From: Branchiostoma floridae
Taxonomy: Eukaryota > Chordata > Leptocardii > Amphioxiformes > Branchiostomatidae
Assembly (NCBI RefSeq): GCF_000003815.2
Contig: NC_049996.1
Coordinates: forward strand, 17,213,440-17,277,439
Length of the DNA: 64,000 nt
Direction: 5' to 3'
Part shown: positions 61,501-64,000 of the stretch, piece by piece
How the letters are laid out: every line of letters starts with the position of its first letter
How positions within the stretch are numbered: the stretch's first letter is position 1
The notes under the pieces: model-generated
What the model was told of the DNA's origin: nothing
Database searches by the model: none
The model's input: only the letters and a program-made list of their open reading frames with translations
Made by a program: the position numbers and the translations under genes

Positions 61501-63867
61501 GACCTAATAGACTGAAAATGATATGCCAGAAGAATTCGCTGGCCATAGAGTTATAAGTTAGAACCATTTGCAACCCACGGAAAATTGTTCCTTCACGGTC
61601 ACATTATTCAGTCTGTTCAACCAACTTTTACGTTTTTTAATAGCGACCTGTGGAATCTAAAAGAGACTAATAAAAACTGAAGAAATCAGAACACGTCAAA
61701 CAGACAATCAGAAAAAGAACGCACACAACAATAACAAACGGCACAACCATGTGGCCTGGCAGAAGCCTGGAGTCGAGGCTAACTTGTTAGTGTGGGGGTT
61801 TGTTTACCCACACTTCAGTTGGTTTAACTTGTGAGAGTGTTTTTGTGTTGCAACATGGTTTCACGTGTGTGGTCAGGTCGTCTTACCTCACCTGGCGTCA
61901 AGGTAGGTATAAGGAGTCGGGAAGACATGTCTCAGGACCTTGGAACGGAGTTAAGACGTCTTGAGTTTTGACGTTTTCTTGGTTGGTCGTATCCCATATT
62001 TCATTGTCTTGCTACTATGCGTAGTTTTTTTTATCTCCAAGCAGATGTTGGGAGGAAAGATCGTAACATTCTACCTCCAACTTATGACAAAGAAAACAGA
62101 GAGGTGCTAGAAATCTTTGCCGTCTTCCTCCCAACATCTGCTTGCAGATGCGCAGCTTGTTGTAAGAACTCCTGATTGTTCATTACTGTGTGAAGTACCG
62201 ACGGCGGGTGGGATGATTGACAGGGTAGTCCTCATTACCTGATGTAGCTGTGTAGAAACACAGCAGTAGGCAATAGCGACGTGGGAACTGCATAACTGAT
62301 ATCCGTATACAATAGCACACCCTTTGGGCACTGCTTTTATTCCTGGGTATTTGTTACTTGTAGAAGTATTCCTCTAGCTTTATTTCATAAATACGATACA
62401 TAACATCCACACTTACACAGTATGTTATGCCCCCAAAGTATAACTGCATTACATAGTACATAATATATACAAATAGAAGGTCGATACAATGTATTATATT
62501 CTGCATGTAGAAGACAATACATGTCAAGAACTGAAACGTGTATTTATGCAACAATCAATTTTGATATATCTTATCATATCTTCAGATTCTATATCATTTA
62601 TGAATGTGTTTCCATTCGGCAATGACATTTTTGTATTGCCTGAAATTAACTTGTGTTCGACTGAAATGATATTTTTGTATATTCAAGTACCAGTCTGTCA
62701 ATAAAGTAATTCATTATTGTACCCCACGCATGCGCAGACCCACCTCCTGTCATGACGTCAGAGTCGCCCCGTTCGGCGTTCCGAACCTTTGGTGACGTCA
62801 CCGACAAACCGGAAACGGAAGTGAAGAAAACGCCGTTCGGTGTGCTGCGCAAGATCATCACCAGGGGGCATCCACTGCTGAGGAGACAGGTGAGAGAAAA
62901 CTTTGACTCACTAATGACGTCACATTATCAGTAAGTCAAGTGACAGAGGTGATTTAGTTCATCTTTTAGAAGAAGAACGAAACAATTCAACATTAAGCGT
63001 TTTCTTTTCGGTTTCCTTTCTTTTCTATCCGGCCCAATCTCTAAGGGTCCACCAAAGTCGCTAGCAGATTCGTATTTCTGTAACGGTTTAATAATTAGCA
63101 CAATGCTAAACTTACTTCCAATCAATCCAGAACTTAACACGTGATCTTATTAACGTTCGATCTTGTGGATACGTGACGTCAGCAATTGGTCAAACGTGCC
63201 AGGAAGTTTGATATGTTTTAATAGCATCGACTTAGTTGTAACGCATATCTAGCCCAATGTGAAGTAAAATTCTTACCTTCTCTAGAAAGTTATGTTTTCG
63301 GTAGCGTTTGTGTGTGTGTGCGTTGTGTGTGTGTGTATGAAGTTGACCAGCATAACTCCAGAAAGATGGATTGTCTTGATATTTGATACGTGGATAGGTC
63401 TTGATGACATCTTGTTGAAACGATTATATTTTGGGCCCCTTATAGTGTTGTTATGGTAATGCAGCGGAACTTTTGGGTTTGCTATCTCGAGTTCTGAACA
63501 TGTTATGGTCGTGATTTTTTACTGGTAGATAGCTCTTGTTTAATATAAACCCGTCCTTTCCAGGATGCCCAGGAGCAGGAGGCGCCGCTGTTCGAGCGGA
63601 ACTTGTCGGACCAGGAAGCCGAGGAGGGCCGAGAGGCGCGCTTCCGCTGCACGGTGTCGGGCCTCCCGGACCCCGCCGTCTCCTGGCGCAAGGACGGACG
63701 TGACGTCACGCACGCCCGGAAGTACGTCATGGAGAGAGACTCGCACGGCGGCTGCTCATTGGTGGTTCCCATGGTAACGAGAGAGGATGAGGGAGAGTTT
63801 GCCTGCGTGGCTAAGAACGAGGCTGGCAAGGCTAAGACGTCGGGTCGGCTGAAGGTCAAACCTCAAG
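52327..63867 (+). CDS. Second Ig-repeat gene or MLCK C-terminal extension, incomplete
   Basis: Exons 54304-54343, 57637-57771, 58334-58473, 62738-62889 and 63564-63867 chain in phase and encode linkers plus two Ig I-set domains; the last ends in phase 1 at CAAG|GTGAAC, so the gene continues past the window. None of the first three has an in-frame ATG, so translation must begin upstream. Either a first coding exon lies at 52327-52453, or the chain is reached from the MLCK exon ending at 50822. Both options are phase 1. Long linkers mixed with Igs suggest another giant muscle kinase or scaffold (MLCK, SPEG, obscurin or titin-like). I cannot tell which without the downstream sequence. Confidence 0.6.
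52985..53350. repeat. Tandem duplication, about 170 bp
   Basis: CTAGATTTTAG...GGCGGAGACAACCCTAAATT, TTCAGTATT, CCGTTATGTTTGAG and TCGGTGC(A/G)AAGTTTA occur in the same order twice. Confidence 0.8.
53351..54303. other. Intergenic or intronic stretch, no firm feature
   Basis: A GC-rich patch (53330-53490) carries opposing ORFs of 111-114 codons without domain signature. The rest is AT-rich. Confidence 0.4.
54304..54343 (+). CDS. 40-nt linker exon
   Basis: The acceptor CTCTTCCAG and donor GTAAGG bound 40 nt (phase 1 to 2) that encode VLGAEDRLEDSGG, a polar linker. Its phase-2 end matches the next exon, where Ser-Ser-Thr-Pro leads into an Ig. Small size makes it uncertain, but it supplies the needed phase. 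Confidence 0.55.
54344..55440. other. Intron stretch with no recognised feature
   Basis: No exon, RNA gene or repeat recognised. Confidence 0.45.
55460..55532. repeat. (TGTC)n microsatellite
   Basis: About 15 TGTC units with a few interruptions. Confidence 0.95.
56235..56310 (-). mobile_element. SINE body fragment
   Basis: GAGGCACCTCCTCGAACACG and CGTCCCTTCC are the reverse complement of the body shared by the elements at 27046 and 43000. A poly-G run (56217-56231) precedes it. Confidence 0.65.
56405..56624. mobile_element. hAT-like MITE with 8-bp target duplication, third copy
   Basis: TAGTCTCTACCAGACTCC and GGAGTCTGGTACAGACTA are inverted; GAGATGTG at 56405-56412 and 56617-56624 flanks it. 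Confidence 0.85.
56625..57636. other. Intron stretch with no recognised feature
   Basis: No exon or repeat recognised before the acceptor at 57636; a short (AACG)n occurs near 57360. Confidence 0.45.
57637..58473 (+). CDS. Ig I-set domain lacking the B-strand Cys (two exons)
   Basis: Exons 57637-57771 and 58334-58473 join in phase 2. Features: TPSVVVES A strand, Trp in PHVSWHRHL, and DAGEYLCVATNPSGRETT with the F-strand Cys. The B strand reads SITVLVTGVP, so the normal first Cys is replaced by a hydrophobic residue; free Cys occur at VVVESCEA and HVCCL instead. Both exon ends have downstream duplicate copies including the donor (57838-57900 and 58482-58590). Confidence 0.82.
57772..57905 (+). 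repeat. Downstream copies of the exon end and donor
   Basis: A 63-nt copy of the exon end with its donor is at 57838-57902 (one synonymous change, GTG/GTA) and short copies of CTACACACGGACAGGTGAG lie at 57800-57840. Confidence 0.9.
58474..58595 (+). repeat. Two downstream copies of the Ig exon end and donor
   Basis: ACCAACCCCAGCGGGCGGGA to GTCAAAG|GTAAG is repeated at 58481-58534 and 58540-58591. Here Thr to Ile and Lys to Gln changes occur as well as synonymous ones. Confidence 0.9.
58596..60000. other. Intron stretch rich in AGGTCA-like motifs
   Basis: Many (A)GGTCA and CAAAGGTCA motifs occur up to about 58930; the rest holds ORFs without domain signature. Confidence 0.35.
60150..60240. 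repeat. Dispersed repeat (TTTTCATTGAGGTCATGAGG)
   Basis: The block GGCCTGTAGGCAAC...TCATGAGGGAAGAGGTAAGG recurs around 23310-23390 and 34955-35015, and its first part near 5415. Confidence 0.6.
60241..62030. other. Intron stretch with no firm feature
   Basis: A decayed palindromic element may lie at 61480-61670 (GGTTGTTGGAAAAATAGAC at left, AACCAACTTTTACG and GCGACCTGTGGAATC at right). ORFs at 60399-60881 and 60817-61236 lack domain signatures. Confidence 0.35.
62033..62150. mobile_element. Foldback MITE, CTCCAAGCAGATGTTGGG type
   Basis: ATCTCCAAGCAGATGTTGGG and CCCAACATCTGCTTGCAGAT are inverted, about 118 bp in total. Confidence 0.8.
62738..62889 (+). CDS. Basic linker exon
   Basis: A 152-nt exon (phase 1 to 0) after ATGCGCAG encodes DPPPVMTSESPRS, then a Lys/Arg-rich part (EVKKTPFGVLRK) ending LLRRQ before GTGAGA. 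It joins the next Ig exon in phase 0. No domain; the basic helix-like stretch resembles linkers before Igs in MLCK relatives. Confidence 0.7.
62890..63563. other. Intron with (GT)n and no other feature
   Basis: A (GT)n tract is at 63308-63338. The rest holds no recognised feature. Confidence 0.5.
63564..63867 (+). CDS. Ig I-set domain (single exon)
   Basis: A 304-nt exon (phase 0 to 1) encodes a complete Ig: APLFERNLSD, Cys in EARFRCTVSGLP, Trp in AVSWRKDGRD, and DEGEFACVAKNEAGKAKT. It closes with LKVKPQ and the donor GTGAAC. GC-rich coding composition and an intact disulfide pair support a functional domain. The gene continues beyond the window. Confidence 0.9.
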
Positions 63868-64000
63868 GTGAACCGAGTTTTCTTAGACATTGCGGGTTGA
63901 GAAACGATGTTACAAAGTTGATAAGACTTCAAAAACAGAAACCACTTCGTTTCACCGATTCAGGGACATTTGTATTTGTCTGTGCACTTAGTATTGTCAC

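Overview
The window looks like nuclear DNA of an invertebrate chordate, most likely an amphioxus (Branchiostoma). Three things point there. It holds a chordate-type myosin light chain kinase (MLCK) gene cut into many small exons. Its introns are packed with short foldback (MITE-like) elements, SINEs and LINE fragments. Many exon/intron borders are duplicated into small tandem arrays, a pattern I recall being described for amphioxus genes as 'mirage' minisatellites. The genus is inferred, not proven.

Gene 1 runs on the + strand from before base 1 to the stop at 50831-50833. I could chain 31 exons with matching splice phases and GT/AG borders: 1-68, 5050-5352, 11421-11480, 20502-20616, 21279-21340, 23748-23948, 24297-24365, 24900-24972, 27404-27653, 28107-28212, 28578-28623, 29125-29471, 30566-30868, 31453-31560, 33564-33761, 34649-34762, 35570-35702, 36288-36437, 37593-37790, 38534-38760, 39226-39409, 40389-40477, 40947-41252, 41724-41841, 42191-42394, 43259-43360, 45483-45618, 47792-47895, 48511-48663, 49670-49787, 50381-50833. 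Joined, they form one open frame of 1,698 codons plus the stop. Domain order is: an unidentified basic segment, FN3, Ser-rich linker, eight Ig I-set domains with linkers, FN3, protein kinase, autoinhibitory/calmodulin-binding segment, and a telokin-like Ig. The end from the last two Igs to the stop matches vertebrate MYLK. The extra upstream FN3 does not.

A second run of Ig-coding exons on the + strand (54304-63867, leaving the window) is either a separate titin/MLCK-like gene, with a possible first coding exon at 52327-52453, or a C-terminal extension of gene 1 through an in-phase donor at 50822/50823. Both readings keep the frame.

The rest is intron and intergenic DNA. It contains at least ten foldback transposon families, several with clear target-site duplications; tRNA- and 5S-rRNA-derived SINEs; LINE reverse-transcriptase tails; a 1.2-kb 19-bp minisatellite; two 100-N gaps next to inverted repeats; and a tandem retroelement-like unit (719-bp period) with a TATA box and a hammerhead-like core, inside a kinase intron.

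The most interesting signal is that about 12 of 37 exons have extra tandem copies of their own splice border. In the best case, a kinase exon with five downstream copies of its last 25 codons, almost every difference between copies is synonymous.
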